64,000 nucleotides of DNA from Acinetobacter sp. UBA801 (GCA_002296655.1 DBIN01000008.1:1-64000); one strand, 5' to 3'; shown: positions 20,530-30,601, counted from the stretch's first letter. Numbers and translations: made by a program. Notes: generated from the letters alone by a model not told the origin.

Positions 20530-21329
20530 ACGGCCTCAGTACTGTACTGTAATTGCAAATAACGTTGGTATTCTTGGCTATTGGGAAATAATGCACGCAG
20601 CTGGTTCACTAAAACCTGAGTTCCCAATTGATCGCCATTGGCACGTGCTAAACGAATCCCGATCCATAAGGCACGTGCACCTTGATTTGTTTGCCCCACT
20701 GCACGTACAAATTGTTCATACAGTTGTCGTGCGGGTGCAAATTGTTGTCTTAAATATAAAATTTCCGACAACTCTAACATTGAAACATAAGAATCGCGAT
20801 TGGCTTGCAAGGCTTGTTTGAATGACTTTTCGGCATTCTCTATATCGCCTAGTTTCAAGTAAATACGACCTACATTTTCCAATGCTCTAAAGCGTTGATC
20901 ATAACCTAGCGTTGCACCTGCAATACTGAGCTGCTCAATCGCATCATTATAGCGTTCTACTTGATATAAATACGTACCATAGTTGTTACGCGCTTGTGCA
21001 TTTTTTGGGTCAGCGGCAATGGCTCGCTTAAAATAAGCATCGGCTTTTTCTAAATTCAGCTTGCTGCCTTCTTGTTGCAGCAACACGCCCATCATCATAT
21101 TGGCAGCGGAATCACGTGAATCGCTTTCCAAAGCTTGATCAAGTGCGCGTTTGGCTGAATCTAAATCACCATTTTTTAAGTATTCTGCTGCCAACTGGGT
21201 ACGTACTTGCACCGCTTTTTCAGGGTCTTTTTGCCCTAAGGTTGGAGCTGTGGTTTGACAAGCTGCAGCAAAAATTGCCGAAATACAAACAGTTGTAATT
21301 TGTGCGATTTTAAATACAGGCTTATTCAA
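20520..21329 (-). CDS. pilW: Type IV pilus biogenesis/stability lipoprotein PilW (PilF)
   Basis: A 269-residue TPR lipoprotein required for assembly or stability of the PilQ secretin. I chose the TTG at 21329 as start. It has AGGGG 8 bases upstream and gives a clean signal peptide with lipobox AAAC (Cys about 24). The longer frame from another TTG (21362) adds 11 polar residues that would spoil the signal. Several TPR units follow (AAEYLKNGDLDSAKRALDQAL, ARNNYGTYLYQVERYNDAIEQ). It sits between rlmN and rodZ, the usual place for pilF. Confidence 0.92.
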   Translation of the reverse strand: MNKPVFKIAQITTVCISAIFAAACQTTAPTLGQKDPEKAVQVRTQLAAEYLKNGDLDSAKRALDQALESDSRDSAANMMMGVLLQQEGSKLNLEKADAYFKRAIAADPKNAQARNNYGTYLYQVERYNDAIEQLSIAGATLGYDQRFRALENVGRIYLKLGDIENAEKSFKQALQANRDSYVSMLELSEILYLRQQFAPARQLYEQFVRAVGQTNQGARALWIGIRLARANGDQLGTQVLVNQLRALFPNSQEYQRYLQLQYSTEAVWK

Positions 21330-21383
21330 TGGACATCCCCTTTGCGTCTTCGTTCGATGCAAGTTACTTATCTATACAAGTCA

Positions 21384-22616
21384 TTATCCTTGCGAGCGTA
21401 TGATTTCATTTTGCGCTGCAACTTTCTTTTTCCACTGTTCGGCACGGCGGGTGCGGTCTGCCACTTGTCCGACCAATTGCCCACACGCGGCATCAATATC
21501 ATCACCACGTGTCTGACGAATCGTACACACAAAACCAGCATCAGACAAAGTTTTTTGGAAAGAAATTATTCGATTTCGGCTTGAACGTCCATACGGCGCA
21601 TGTGGAAATGGGTTAAATGGAATCAAATTAATCTTGCTTGGCAGGTTCTTGAGTAGTTTAATCATTTGCTGCGCATGTTCAGGATGGTCATTTACGCCAT
21701 CTAACATCACATATTCAATGGTCACGTGTTTACGTGCGCTTTCGTTGCCATCTTTACCAATATAACGCTGACAAGCTGCGATTAATTGTTCCAACGGATA
21801 TTTTTTATTAATAGGAACCAGTTCATCACGCAGTTGGTTATTGGTTGCATGTAAAGAAATTGCCAAAGCCACGTCAATATCTTGTGCCAATTGGTCAATT
21901 TTAGGTACAACACCCGAAGTAGATAAAGTCACACGACGCTTAGACATACCATAAGCAAAGTCGTCCAACATAATGCGCATGGAATTCAAGACGGCATCGT
22001 AATTCAGCAACGGCTCGCCCATACCCATCATCACCACGTTGGTCACTGAACGCTCACGCTCAATCACAGGCACATCTTCCATATAGGAATAGTTTGCCAT
22101 CCACAACTGACCAATAATTTCGGCTTGAGTCAGGTCACGCTGAAAACCTTGTTTGCCCGTAGAACAAAATGAACAATCGAGCGCACAACCCACTTGCGAT
22201 GAAATACACAGGGTTTTACGTGAGCCTGTTTTGTCTTCTGCAGGAATCAGAACGGTTTCGACCAATGAGCCTTCGCCATCACCCACACGAAACACCCACT
22301 TACGGGTACCGTCTTTAGAATAATTTTTATGCACCACTTCAGGCGCTTTAATTTCACAAATCTTTTCCAATTTTTCACGTAACTTGCCTGAAATATTGGT
22401 CATTTCGGCAAAATCTGTGACAAAAAACTGGTGAATCCATTTCATCACCTGTCCTGCACGGAACTTCTTCTCACCTAAATCTTCAAAGAATTTTTCCATT
22501 TGTGGACGTGACATGCCAAGTAGATTCACTTTCTCTGCAGTCGCAGACTGTGCAGGAGCGGACGCAGATACTTGCTGAACATCTATTGAAGATGCAGCGA
22601 GGACTTCTGTACTCAT
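21384..22616 (-). CDS. rlmN: Dual-specificity 23S rRNA/tRNA A2503/A37 methyltransferase RlmN
   Basis: This 410-residue radical-SAM enzyme makes 2-methyladenosine in 23S rRNA (A2503) and some tRNAs. It has the CALDCSFC cluster motif (about 148-155), [10 protein letters not shown] (about 198) and the C-terminal [15 protein letters not shown] segment carrying the methyl-carrying cysteine. The N-terminal 30 residues are A/S-rich and longer than in E. coli. It heads the operon that runs to bamB. Confidence 0.96.
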   Translation of the reverse strand: MSTEVLAASSIDVQQVSASAPAQSATAEKVNLLGMSRPQMEKFFEDLGEKKFRAGQVMKWIHQFFVTDFAEMTNISGKLREKLEKICEIKAPEVVHKNYSKDGTRKWVFRVGDGEGSLVETVLIPAEDKTGSRKTLCISSQVGCALDCSFCSTGKQGFQRDLTQAEIIGQLWMANYSYMEDVPVIERERSVTNVVMMGMGEPLLNYDAVLNSMRIMLDDFAYGMSKRRVTLSTSGVVPKIDQLAQDIDVALAISLHATNNQLRDELVPINKKYPLEQLIAACQRYIGKDGNESARKHVTIEYVMLDGVNDHPEHAQQMIKLLKNLPSKINLIPFNPFPHAPYGRSSRNRIISFQKTLSDAGFVCTIRQTRGDDIDAACGQLVGQVADRTRRAEQWKKKVAAQNEIIRSQG

Positions 22617-22702
22617 GTGTGTATACCTAAACCATGTCTAAAGATGAAAGGAGAAGCTCAAGAGGAGAGCAAAGGTTTATTCAGAAAATAAAAATCAGAG
22701 AA

Positions 22703-22740
22703 TAAAAAACCAGATAAGCATAATAACACTTATCTGGTTT
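22703..22740 (-). terminator. Intrinsic terminator after ndk
   Basis: A 12-base AAACCAGATAAG / CTTATCTGGTTT stem with a T-rich minus-strand tail, just downstream of ndk and upstream of rlmN. Confidence 0.85.
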
Positions 22741-22752
22741 GAATACTGCGTA

Positions 22753-23184
22753 TTAACGAGTACGTGGGCAAACTTCAGTTTGAGCAAAGAAGTAGTTTAC
22801 TTCACGCTCTGCAGATGCAACTGAGTCTGAACCGTGAGCAGCGTTTTCGTCGATGCTTACAGCGAAATCTGCACGAATTGTACCTGGTGCAGCTTCTTTA
22901 GGGTTTGTTGCACCTAAAATTTCGCGGTGAGCAAGAACTGCGTTTTCACCTTCAAGAACTGACACAACTACTGGACCAGAAGTCATGAACGCAACTAGGT
23001 CACCAAAGAAACCACGTTCTTTGTGCTCTGCATAAAAGCCTTCAGCTTCAGCTTGAGAAAGGTGTTTCATTTTAGTCGCAACGATTTTAAGACCAGCTTT
23101 TTCGAAACGAGCAAAGATGTCACCGATGTGGTTTTTAGCAACTGCATCTGGTTTTACGATAGATAAAGTACGTTCAATAGCCAT
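22753..23184 (-). CDS. ndk: Nucleoside diphosphate kinase
   Basis: This 143-residue enzyme balances NTP pools by phosphate transfer through a histidine. It begins [17 protein letters not shown]. The active-site His is at about 117, in [16 protein letters not shown], a textbook signature. A GGAG ribosome site lies upstream of the ATG. It is a single-gene transcript with its own terminator. Confidence 0.98.
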   Translation of the reverse strand: MAIERTLSIVKPDAVAKNHIGDIFARFEKAGLKIVATKMKHLSQAEAEGFYAEHKERGFFGDLVAFMTSGPVVVSVLEGENAVLAHREILGATNPKEAAPGTIRADFAVSIDENAAHGSDSVASAEREVNYFFAQTEVCPRTR

Positions 23185-23345
23185 GATTGGCTCCTTAAGT
23201 CAATGTTGACACGAAAATTTTGCCGCATTATACCGAATAATGGGCTATTTTCTGCTTTTGATGTGTAAAAAAATTGCTTTTTTCGATATGAAGCGCATTG
23301 TGCAGGACCTTGATCGGCAAATCAATCTTGCTTCATACCGCTAAA

Positions 23346-23546
23346 TTAACGCGCTTCATCAATCCACGCCATTTGAATGGCTTCCAAGATGCCTTCAGTC
23401 GATTTTTCAGGATCATCCTCAAATTCTGGTAAAGCACAAACCCAAGCGTGTAAATCGGTAAAACGAATCCATTGTGGATCCACATCGGGATGTGCTTCAT
23501 ATAATTCAATGGCAATGTCGATGCTGTCTGTCCAACGTAAACCCAT
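23346..23546 (-). CDS. iscX: IscX-like Fe-S cluster assembly protein
   Basis: This 66-residue acidic protein begins MGLRWTDSIDIAIELYEAH and contains DPQWIRFTDLHAWVCALPEF, the IscX/YfhJ family pattern. IscX binds IscS and modulates iron delivery to cluster assembly. In many bacteria it closes the isc operon. Here it stands alone, about 160 bases upstream of ndk, and no other isc gene is in the window. Confidence 0.93.
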   Translation of the reverse strand: MGLRWTDSIDIAIELYEAHPDVDPQWIRFTDLHAWVCALPEFEDDPEKSTEGILEAIQMAWIDEAR

Positions 23547-23646
23547 GTGTATTCCCTATTCTAGTCAAGACAGCGACTACTTTAACAAATTTCGCATGGG
23601 CTGCCTGCCATTCTCCACTGAATTTTCGATTTGGTTTTATCCAGAC

Positions 23647-24198
23647 TTATAAAACAATATTTACATAAGGCGCGGCCAAAATAATCGCACTCGCCACTGC
23701 ACCGCCAATCATCGCCCCAACCGCCACATCACTCGGATAGTGCAAGCCTAAAATCATACGGGAAATGGCCACCAAAATCGTAAAAGGCAACATCAACATC
23801 AACAATACTGGCTGGATATAACCCAAAACCGTCGTGGTCATGACTGCATGCAAAGTGTGACCGGAGGGGAAGCTAAAATGATCTAAGGGACGTTCCCCCA
23901 AACGAATCACTTGGTGTACCTGATATGGGCGCGGACGGACTGTTTTTTGTTTTAAATATTTATAAATACCTGTACCAACAGAACCGCCTAATAACAGATA
24001 AATAATTTGTAAACTATAGCCAATGCCCTGCATCACCCAAGCACTTGCGAGCATGACATACCAGAACACACCGTCGCCCAAACGGCTAATGACTTTAAAA
24101 AATTGTGCCACCCGCTGAGAGTGGGAAAAATGGTTAAGATACAAACAGCCTTTTAAGTCGAGATCCAGCATTCTTATTTTTGCATTTTTAAACTTCAT
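23647..24198 (-). CDS. PAP2-family membrane phosphatase
   Basis: This 183-residue membrane protein has four to five hydrophobic segments and the phosphatidic-acid-phosphatase signature: KQKTVRPRPYQ (motif 1), PSGHTLHA (motif 2) and SRMILGLHYPSDV (motif 3). It probably removes phosphate from a lipid such as phosphatidate, PGP or undecaprenyl pyrophosphate. I chose ATG 24198, with GAGGAGAG upstream. The longer frame overlaps the glycosyltransferase. It follows that gene by 25 bases, so the pair is probably cotranscribed. Confidence 0.9.
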   Translation of the reverse strand: MKFKNAKIRMLDLDLKGCLYLNHFSHSQRVAQFFKVISRLGDGVFWYVMLASAWVMQGIGYSLQIIYLLLGGSVGTGIYKYLKQKTVRPRPYQVHQVIRLGERPLDHFSFPSGHTLHAVMTTTVLGYIQPVLLMLMLPFTILVAISRMILGLHYPSDVAVGAMIGGAVASAIILAAPYVNIVL

Positions 24199-24223
24199 CA
24201 GTTCTCTCCTCTTTGGCGTATAG

Positions 24224-25507
24224 CTAAGATGGCATGTGTAGCTCCTTCGCCACCTGATATAACGCCTGCTCAAATTGTTGGACTGGATACTGCCAGCCAA
24301 TATTTAAAGTCGCTTTGCGGGCGCGTTCGCCCATCTGTCTAAGGGTTGTAAGATTGGGAAGTCGGTGGATATGACCGACCAAGTTTTCTGGCTGACCGAG
24401 TGGACTCAACCAACCTGTTTCATTCGGTTTTATATGTAAACGTGCACAAGCATAGTCATAAGCAATGACAGGCAAGCCACTGGCCATGGCTTCTAACACG
24501 ACATTGCCAAAGGTTTCGACCTGACTGGCAAAAGCAAACACATCGGCACTGGCATAGGCTTGTGCAAGTGCTGTGCCACTTAAACTACCTGTAAAAACAA
24601 TATCTCCCTGAGTGTTCATAGCTTCTAAATGCTCACGGTCTGGCCCATCCCCGACAATCACCAATTTCACAGGCTGTTCAGTATTTTTTGGCATACACTG
24701 ATAGGCATCAATAATAAGATTGACTTCTTTTTCAGGTGATAGACGCCCTACATACAACATCACCCGCGTGTTTTCACTGGCACCCCAGCTCGCTCTAAGT
24801 TGAGGCGAACGAAAATCTGGGGAAAAATATTCGACATCAACACCACGCCCAACCACCACCAGAGGCCCTTGCACGCCAAACTGACGCAATGATTTTTCAG
24901 TATGACTACTTGGCACACAAGTGAGCAAGGTATTGTTATGAAACCATTTTAGATAATGCTGAATGGGTTTGAGTAAAAATGCCAAATCGAAAAAACGGCT
25001 AAAATCCTGAAAAGCAGAGTGAAAACCACTCGATATTGGAATATTTTTGGACTTTGCAATTTGTAAACTAGCTAGACCCAAAGGACCTTCAGTGACGATA
25101 TGCACCACATCGGGTTGAAACTCATCTAGCGCCTGCGAAACTTTAGACCACTGTGGCCAGCCGAATTGCAAATTATGATATTTAGGAATCGCTTGGGCTT
25201 TAACTAGACATTCTTTATAGGGCTGAAACTGACCATCATGCTGTTTTTGTTCAGGGCGTATGAGCAGAATTTTATGTCCAAGTGCCTGTAAGCCTTTGCA
25301 CAATTGCTGCAATGAACGTGCTACACCATTAATTTCGGGTGGCCAGGTTTCTGTCACAAGGGCAATTTTTAAACGTGGGCGGACAAGGTCTGATAGATCA
25401 GAAGTAGGTTGGCTGCTTTTTTGTTTTTGATTTTGTTTGAAATAAAATTTAAACGCATCGCTGTAACGCTCTAATTTACTGCTCTGCTTTGCCAATACAT
25501 TACTCAT
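24224..25507 (-). CDS. GT4-family glycosyltransferase
   Basis: A 427-residue GT-B enzyme. The N-terminal Rossmann half starts LKIALVTETWPPEINGVARS (about 47). The C-terminal half has VVGRGVDVEYF, LYVGRLSPEKEV and the EX7E-type sugar-nucleotide site FGNVVLEAMASGLPVIAYD. It resembles the alpha-mannosyltransferase/MgtA branch that acts on lipid acceptors. Donor and acceptor are not certain. The start is ATG 25507 with AAGG upstream; an in-frame TTG five codons earlier is less likely. The pairing with a PAP2 phosphatase suggests a role in glycolipid synthesis. Confidence 0.88.
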   Translation of the reverse strand: MSNVLAKQSSKLERYSDAFKFYFKQNQKQKSSQPTSDLSDLVRPRLKIALVTETWPPEINGVARSLQQLCKGLQALGHKILLIRPEQKQHDGQFQPYKECLVKAQAIPKYHNLQFGWPQWSKVSQALDEFQPDVVHIVTEGPLGLASLQIAKSKNIPISSGFHSAFQDFSRFFDLAFLLKPIQHYLKWFHNNTLLTCVPSSHTEKSLRQFGVQGPLVVVGRGVDVEYFSPDFRSPQLRASWGASENTRVMLYVGRLSPEKEVNLIIDAYQCMPKNTEQPVKLVIVGDGPDREHLEAMNTQGDIVFTGSLSGTALAQAYASADVFAFASQVETFGNVVLEAMASGLPVIAYDYACARLHIKPNETGWLSPLGQPENLVGHIHRLPNLTTLRQMGERARKATLNIGWQYPVQQFEQALYQVAKELHMPS

Positions 25508-25726
25508 CGCCTTTCTGCTCAATTCTTATTTTATGCTCGTTAGCCTAATACAGCAGCATTGCAATAATATGATGCTTTGGTGACACGTTTGTCATTTTTT
25601 TCAATTTTAAAAAGCTAGCAACCCCCATAATTTGCTGTCATTTAGCCTAATAACACATGAAAAAAGCAAATATTCAATACCGACCTGCTCAATACATCAT
25701 CTTGAGTCTGTTATAAATCAAAACAT

Positions 25727-26152
25727 CTAAAACAGTAAGTTAACATATAACTCATCGGTATAGCGTCCTGCTGGCGTTGTCAAACTCGGCTGTTCATCTA
25801 ACTGTACCGCTACACTGTATTTATGCCCTGATGCAGAAGCCTTTCCTTCAATTGGCGTATTCCACAGATTATTTTTTGCACCCATAATGCGCATACTGGT
25901 CCGTAAACGGTGAGCACCATTATTTACAAAACTGCTGCCGTGCTTGTCCCGTAAATTACGACTACTAAACTGAATGCTATAACCCCGATCACAGTGCACA
26001 TTAAAACTGGTTGCCGTCTGACTACGGTATTGAGCGCTCATTTGCAATAAAGACTCACTCACCGAACCAATGGTGCAGGCCTGTGCAGGAACACAGACCC
26101 AACAGCCACACAACAACAGGCTTATTTTTTTTACGATCTCTAATCTTTTCAT
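25727..26152 (-). CDS. Short spore-coat-U (SCPU) domain pilin, operon-terminal
   Basis: A 141-residue secreted protein with a signal peptide (about 1-24, ending AQA), then ACTIGSVSESLLQMSAQY. It has a single SCPU/Csu-type pilin fold ending in AGRYTDELYVNLLF, the conserved last strand. It follows the usher by about 32 bases and is probably a minor or tip subunit of the archaic chaperone-usher pilus. The known two-domain tip adhesins of this class are about twice as long. ATG 26152 has GAGGGTGAG upstream; an upstream GTG is less likely. Confidence 0.82.
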   Translation of the reverse strand: MKRLEIVKKISLLLCGCWVCVPAQACTIGSVSESLLQMSAQYRSQTATSFNVHCDRGYSIQFSSRNLRDKHGSSFVNNGAHRLRTSMRIMGAKNNLWNTPIEGKASASGHKYSVAVQLDEQPSLTTPAGRYTDELYVNLLF

Positions 26153-26184
26153 TTTTCTCACCCTCACTCATCATGCTGACATGC

Positions 26185-28494
26185 TTACTGACAAATCAAA
26201 TCCATTTGCGTTGTTTGCGGAACCGTGCCAGCTTTAACTTGAGGTACTTCAAGCTGGCTATGGCAAATCTTTCCACCTTTGGTTTTGACTTTTAGCGTAT
26301 AGCTGCCGGGTTTCACACCATATAAATGTACATTTCCATCACTGCCCACAGGTACAAACTCAGTGGTATCACGACTTAAATACACCTCACTTCCCTGCAC
26401 AAATGTCTGCTGATCTGGCGTAAGTAAACGCAATATAATCAATCCTGTACGCTGCACAGGAAAATTCACTTTATAACCACGTTGATTCATACCAATCACT
26501 TTTTGGCTTGAATATTCAAAGCTGTCATACATGTCTAACTGGTCTTGATCAAAAGCCACGTCGTAATTGACGTAAGGTACAATATCATGCACAAATACAT
26601 AGCCGTGTTGATTGGTTTTACCAACAGGCGTTAACGCACGCAGTACTTCCACATTAGGAATATCACTAACATTCACCAAAGCAAAAGCATTGTCTACATA
26701 TTTGGTCATGGCCCATTTTCGGTCTAACCACACCACCGCACCCTGATAATTGGCTTGACTATAACTAAAGCGCTCGCTTTCATCGTGGCTTAAATATAAA
26801 TTGCCCATCGGCATTTTCAGGGCTGTATACGCATTTACACCAATATCCCCTTCAGCTTGCTGATGGCGCACAGCAAGCGTGTAATCCACACCATTTTGAG
26901 TTAGGCTGCTTTGCGCATAACGTAACTGGGTTTGTTCTTCAAAATTATGTGAAAGCTGCGCACTGCGGCGTTGGTCAAATTGATAATTCAGCGTTAAATA
27001 GGCTCCGTCGCTATCCTGCATTTTCAAGTCTTTATAATAAGAAAACGACAGTGAAGTTTGACGTCCCAACATACGAGAAAAACCGACTGTAAGCATTTGG
27101 CTATCTGTAAAACTATTATTTGCATTTGGATGATAACGGCGCTCAAGATAATTCACATTTAAGGTGTTGATTAAAGGAATATTAAAAATACTGACATAAG
27201 CTAAATTGTCGTATTCCACTGTTTGCGTCGTATTGCTATATCCCAAACCGCGATATTCAGGACTGTAGTATTTATGACTTGCACCAAGCGCAATCCAACT
27301 TCCACTACGGCTTAGCGAAGCGCCAAAGGTATAGCCATCGCCCCAGTCACTATGACTAGAAGCTGCATGCGTATCTAACAAGGCATATTTGTTGATAGCT
27401 TGCGTCCATAACAAACCAACATTTTGCACATCCTTGCTGTAACTTAAATTAGTGCCTAAGGTCGTGCTGTCAGTAATCCCGCGTCTGAAATAAAGGTTGC
27501 CAAAAAACTCACGATAATCATCTGACACGTAGTCATAGTCATAACGCAACTTGCCTGCAGAAAAGTTATATTCATTTAACCCAGGTTTGAGTAATTGCGT
27601 GGTGACATAGACAGGAAAGGATTGCACGGTACGGTTACCCAATACATCTTCCACCACCACCTGCGCCTCACCCGACTGCTGAATATTGGCACCTGTATTT
27701 AAGCTATAGTGTCCAGGCGTAACCTGTTGTTGATATAAATTGATACCATTAATGTATAAATCGACTGTGGATGGCAGTACAGCACTCCCCCTTAAGGTGG
27801 GTACATTCCAATAAATAAAATCTGGATAACTACTAAAATTTGAACCAAAAGATACACCGCCAAATCTAAATGTATCTAATAATGGATTATAAACACTTGT
27901 GTTATCACCCAAGGTTAAACGCTGATAACGTGATGGAAACTCTATTTCAAAACTGGTATTCAAACGCAGTAGCTTATCTTGATCTTGTTCTACCTCTTTG
28001 CGATACATCATGGCATTTTTAAAAATCCAGTAATCTTTAAAAATACCAAGCTCCGCCAAGCCATTTATTTCATTGTAATTATCATAACGTGCATACAGCA
28101 CATCATAATTTAAAAAGCCACCCAAGTCCGCTTTTGAGGGAATCGCATGCGTTTGGGTAAATTGTGCATCAATAAAATAGCTGGCTGGTACAGTCAGTTT
28201 AATGGCTTGCAGCGCAGCGTCTTGCACGGACTGAATTTCATTGGTGCTTACAGAACAGAACTGAGTTTGTGCGCTGTGTTTTTGTAAGCGCTCTTGCAGC
28301 AAACCCAATTGTTGCAAGACTTCACATTCCATATAACGTTGCCCGTCCTGCTGCAATACTAGACTTTCAACGACACGATCAACGCCATTTAGCCAGACAC
28401 TATTTAATACCATTTCAGGCTGAGCAGCAGCGGCTTGTAATGGTATCCCCCACAGGACACTTTGCAGCGCAAAAAACAGTCGAGTTCTATGCAT
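26185..28494 (-). CDS. Outer-membrane usher of an archaic (Csu-like) pilus
   Basis: This 769-residue usher has a signal peptide (about 1-23), an N-terminal chaperone-binding domain with two Cys (CEVLQQLG, QFCSVS), a large beta-barrel rich in aromatic strands, and C-terminal domains ending in a CH...IC cysteine pair. It exports and polymerises pilin subunits delivered by the chaperone. The barrel has DVLGNRTVQSFPVYVTTQLLK-like plug-edge sequence, typical of FimD/PapC-type ushers. It starts 3 bases after the chaperone stop. Confidence 0.92.
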   Translation of the reverse strand: MHRTRLFFALQSVLWGIPLQAAAAQPEMVLNSVWLNGVDRVVESLVLQQDGQRYMECEVLQQLGLLQERLQKHSAQTQFCSVSTNEIQSVQDAALQAIKLTVPASYFIDAQFTQTHAIPSKADLGGFLNYDVLYARYDNYNEINGLAELGIFKDYWIFKNAMMYRKEVEQDQDKLLRLNTSFEIEFPSRYQRLTLGDNTSVYNPLLDTFRFGGVSFGSNFSSYPDFIYWNVPTLRGSAVLPSTVDLYINGINLYQQQVTPGHYSLNTGANIQQSGEAQVVVEDVLGNRTVQSFPVYVTTQLLKPGLNEYNFSAGKLRYDYDYVSDDYREFFGNLYFRRGITDSTTLGTNLSYSKDVQNVGLLWTQAINKYALLDTHAASSHSDWGDGYTFGASLSRSGSWIALGASHKYYSPEYRGLGYSNTTQTVEYDNLAYVSIFNIPLINTLNVNYLERRYHPNANNSFTDSQMLTVGFSRMLGRQTSLSFSYYKDLKMQDSDGAYLTLNYQFDQRRSAQLSHNFEEQTQLRYAQSSLTQNGVDYTLAVRHQQAEGDIGVNAYTALKMPMGNLYLSHDESERFSYSQANYQGAVVWLDRKWAMTKYVDNAFALVNVSDIPNVEVLRALTPVGKTNQHGYVFVHDIVPYVNYDVAFDQDQLDMYDSFEYSSQKVIGMNQRGYKVNFPVQRTGLIILRLLTPDQQTFVQGSEVYLSRDTTEFVPVGSDGNVHLYGVKPGSYTLKVKTKGGKICHSQLEVPQVKAGTVPQTTQMDLICQ

Positions 28495-28497
28495 GAT

Positions 28498-29214
28498 TTA
28501 GCCCTTCATTTTCAACTCAATGGCTTGCTCACTTTTATCTGTTTCAAGTTTGAGTATGTAATTTTTCAAATCACTCAGTTTGATTTGCCCCATATCAAAG
28601 CTGTGCTTTTGTTGATTCAACAAATATTTCATTTCACGAGTAGTTGCGACAGGTTGTTTTTGTTGATTCAAAATACTGATTGAAGAAATTTGCACATGCG
28701 ATCCAGCATGATTTTCTATCTCTAAAAATAAATGATCATTTTGATAACGCGGGGTTGCTGTTACCTGAATGGCTTCTTGCTTACCCACAAATAAAGGAAC
28801 AGAAATTGTGAATAAAAATTGTAAGGCGTCTTCTTCCACTACAGGAGCAATTTCTTTAAAAACAATGCGCCAAGTTTTTTCTTGCGCCATTTCTTCCTTC
28901 GAAAGTGGTCGGCTAAAACCTACACGAATAATTTGTTGCGTATTAGGTTGTAAAACAAAGTTTTTTGGATTAATTAAAAGGTCTTGATCTGGCTCTAGTA
29001 CATCTTCACCCTGAGCATTTTGCGTCCATTTATAGGCAAACATTTCAAAGCTTTTCGGTTCTGCAAGATCGGTAGCTTCCATCGCAACCGTTGCACTGCG
29101 TTGTCGTGCTTTATCGCCCAAATACATTTGTGTAGGTGAAATCACCATGTTTGCATAAACAGCTTCTACACATAAGCAACTTGCAATCAGCATATATTTC
29201 AATAATCGTTTCAT
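28498..29214 (-). CDS. Periplasmic pilus chaperone (archaic class)
   Basis: This 238-residue chaperone has a signal peptide (about 1-21, ending VYA), then NMVISPTQMYLGDKARQRSATV. It has an edge strand with alternating hydrophobic residues, and the VGFSRPLSKEEMAQEKTWRIVFKEI block that holds the conserved subunit-anchoring basic and hydrophobic residues. It caps pilin subunits by donor-strand complementation before transfer to the usher. It lies between the major pilin and the usher. Confidence 0.9.
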   Translation of the reverse strand: MKRLLKYMLIASCLCVEAVYANMVISPTQMYLGDKARQRSATVAMEATDLAEPKSFEMFAYKWTQNAQGEDVLEPDQDLLINPKNFVLQPNTQQIIRVGFSRPLSKEEMAQEKTWRIVFKEIAPVVEEDALQFLFTISVPLFVGKQEAIQVTATPRYQNDHLFLEIENHAGSHVQISSISILNQQKQPVATTREMKYLLNQQKHSFDMGQIKLSDLKNYILKLETDKSEQAIELKMKG

Positions 29215-29311
29215 GCTTCCCCCAGCAATGTCTTATTTTGTATTTATTTAGACTAAAAAGTTGACTCCACCCATCGGCAAAGCCAACTCATTCAGATTGA
29301 GTTCAAACGTA

Positions 29312-29848
29312 TTAGAATGACACTCGAATGTTGTAATTATCGGTATAAGTACCCGCTGGTTTAGAAATACCTACGCTGTCACTTTTAACAAAGACATTGT
29401 AAGTGTTCCAGCCATTGCTGCCTGGCGCAATATTGGTTTGCTGATCATTTAACTTAATCACAGACGATGAACCCGTACGCTTGGTTTCAACGGTTAAGCC
29501 CACGGCATGGCTACCTGATTTAGCTTCAGATTTGGTTGTTTTGCCTCCACCAACACGGTTGTCGGTATCGACTAATAAGTTGTAGTCTGCATTCGCTCCA
29601 ACCAAAAATTGACCTGAAGCTTCTGCACCATCTTTTAATGAGATACTTGGTGTTTTCACTTTCAGCTCACAACGCTTAGGTACAGTCACTTGAATTGGTA
29701 TACTTCCTGTGCAAGGCCCTTCGTTACATACTGGGGTTGGCTTAGGGTCTGGTTTAGGACCGTGATTGCCGCCACCACCTGCCATTGTTACCGTTGAAAA
29801 AGCGCCGAAAACCACCACAGCTGCAGCTGTTTTAATAAATTTAGACAT
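29312..29848 (-). CDS. Major SCPU-type pilin with Gly/Pro-rich N-terminal linker
   Basis: A 178-residue secreted subunit. After the signal peptide (about 1-23) comes an unusual GGGGNHGPKPDPKPTPVC stretch, then NEGPC. The likely donor strand follows (SIPIQVTVPKRCELKV), then an SCPU beta-sandwich ending PAGTYTDNYNIRVSF. It is the first gene of the pilus operon, as expected for the main subunit. The Pro-rich tract and extra Cys pair ahead of the donor strand are unlike Csu-type major pilins as I know them. The ATG has GGAG upstream. Confidence 0.85.
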   Translation of the reverse strand: MSKFIKTAAAVVVFGAFSTVTMAGGGGNHGPKPDPKPTPVCNEGPCTGSIPIQVTVPKRCELKVKTPSISLKDGAEASGQFLVGANADYNLLVDTDNRVGGGKTTKSEAKSGSHAVGLTVETKRTGSSSVIKLNDQQTNIAPGSNGWNTYNVFVKSDSVGISKPAGTYTDNYNIRVSF

Positions 29849-30519
29849 TTCATTTCTCCATAACTCTTATAAAAAACCATTTTTTAATCATTCACTCGCT
29901 TGAGATATCGTTAGAATTATTGAAACTCAATCCTTAGCAAGCTTCTTCATTTTAGGTATTTCTCACAAAAAACCATCTATACGCGCTATTTCACACAATA
30001 TTGAATAAACCTTGAATTTCAGTAAATTAGGATGATTAAAGTACTGTTTTAAATGACATCACAAAAAACTAGGGAGCAGCTCACTCCCTAAAATTTGTGA
30101 CCCAAATTTTAGGGATAATAAAAAAATATATTTCTTAACTTCTAGATTAAGATTTTGTTTTTATGGAATTTTTACTTTAACTTCATTTTAACTTTTGTTA
30201 CATTTTAAGTCGGTTTATTTTTAACTGAATGGTTAAATTCTCATTTTTAGTCCATTTTTTACTATACTTTTCACATATTTGATTCGCTATCTCCTATCAC
30301 ATTCGACAGACTGAGCGCTTTTTAACATCAAATCTCACCAATTACAGGGATTGCCTCTCGCTATAAAAAACCTATGTTTTGAGCAACTAAATTTATCGTT
30401 AAGATCAAATTTGCACATCACTAACTCAACGAAGAAATAATTGATTATTCATTTATATCGCTAACGTGAGTGATAAATCTTGCTCGATGTTTAGCGAGCT
30501 CATAAGGTAATAGCAGACA
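29849..30519. other. Long AT-rich intergenic region upstream of the pilus operon
   Basis: About 670 bases with no gene-like frame on either strand. It presumably holds the promoter and control region of the leftward pilus operon, and is noticeably more AT-rich than flanking genes. I could not identify a specific operator or a convincing small RNA by eye. Confidence 0.5.
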
Positions 30520-30555
30520 AAATAAAACCCCATTCAAGCACTGCCTGAATGGGGT
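30520..30555 (-). terminator. Intrinsic terminator after ilvE
   Basis: ACCCCATTCA / TGAATGGGGT stem with a 9-base loop; the minus-strand side runs into TTTTATTTTG. It lies about 50 bases past the ilvE stop. Confidence 0.8.
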
Positions 30556-30601
30556 CATCACACCTGAGTCAATTCTCTTCACCCAGGCACGCAAGCGTGA
30601 C

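Noticed and set aside
29849..30519. Possible small RNA or extra gene in the long intergenic region before the pilus operon
   Set aside because: No convincing promoter-terminator pair, conserved structure or coding frame was visible.
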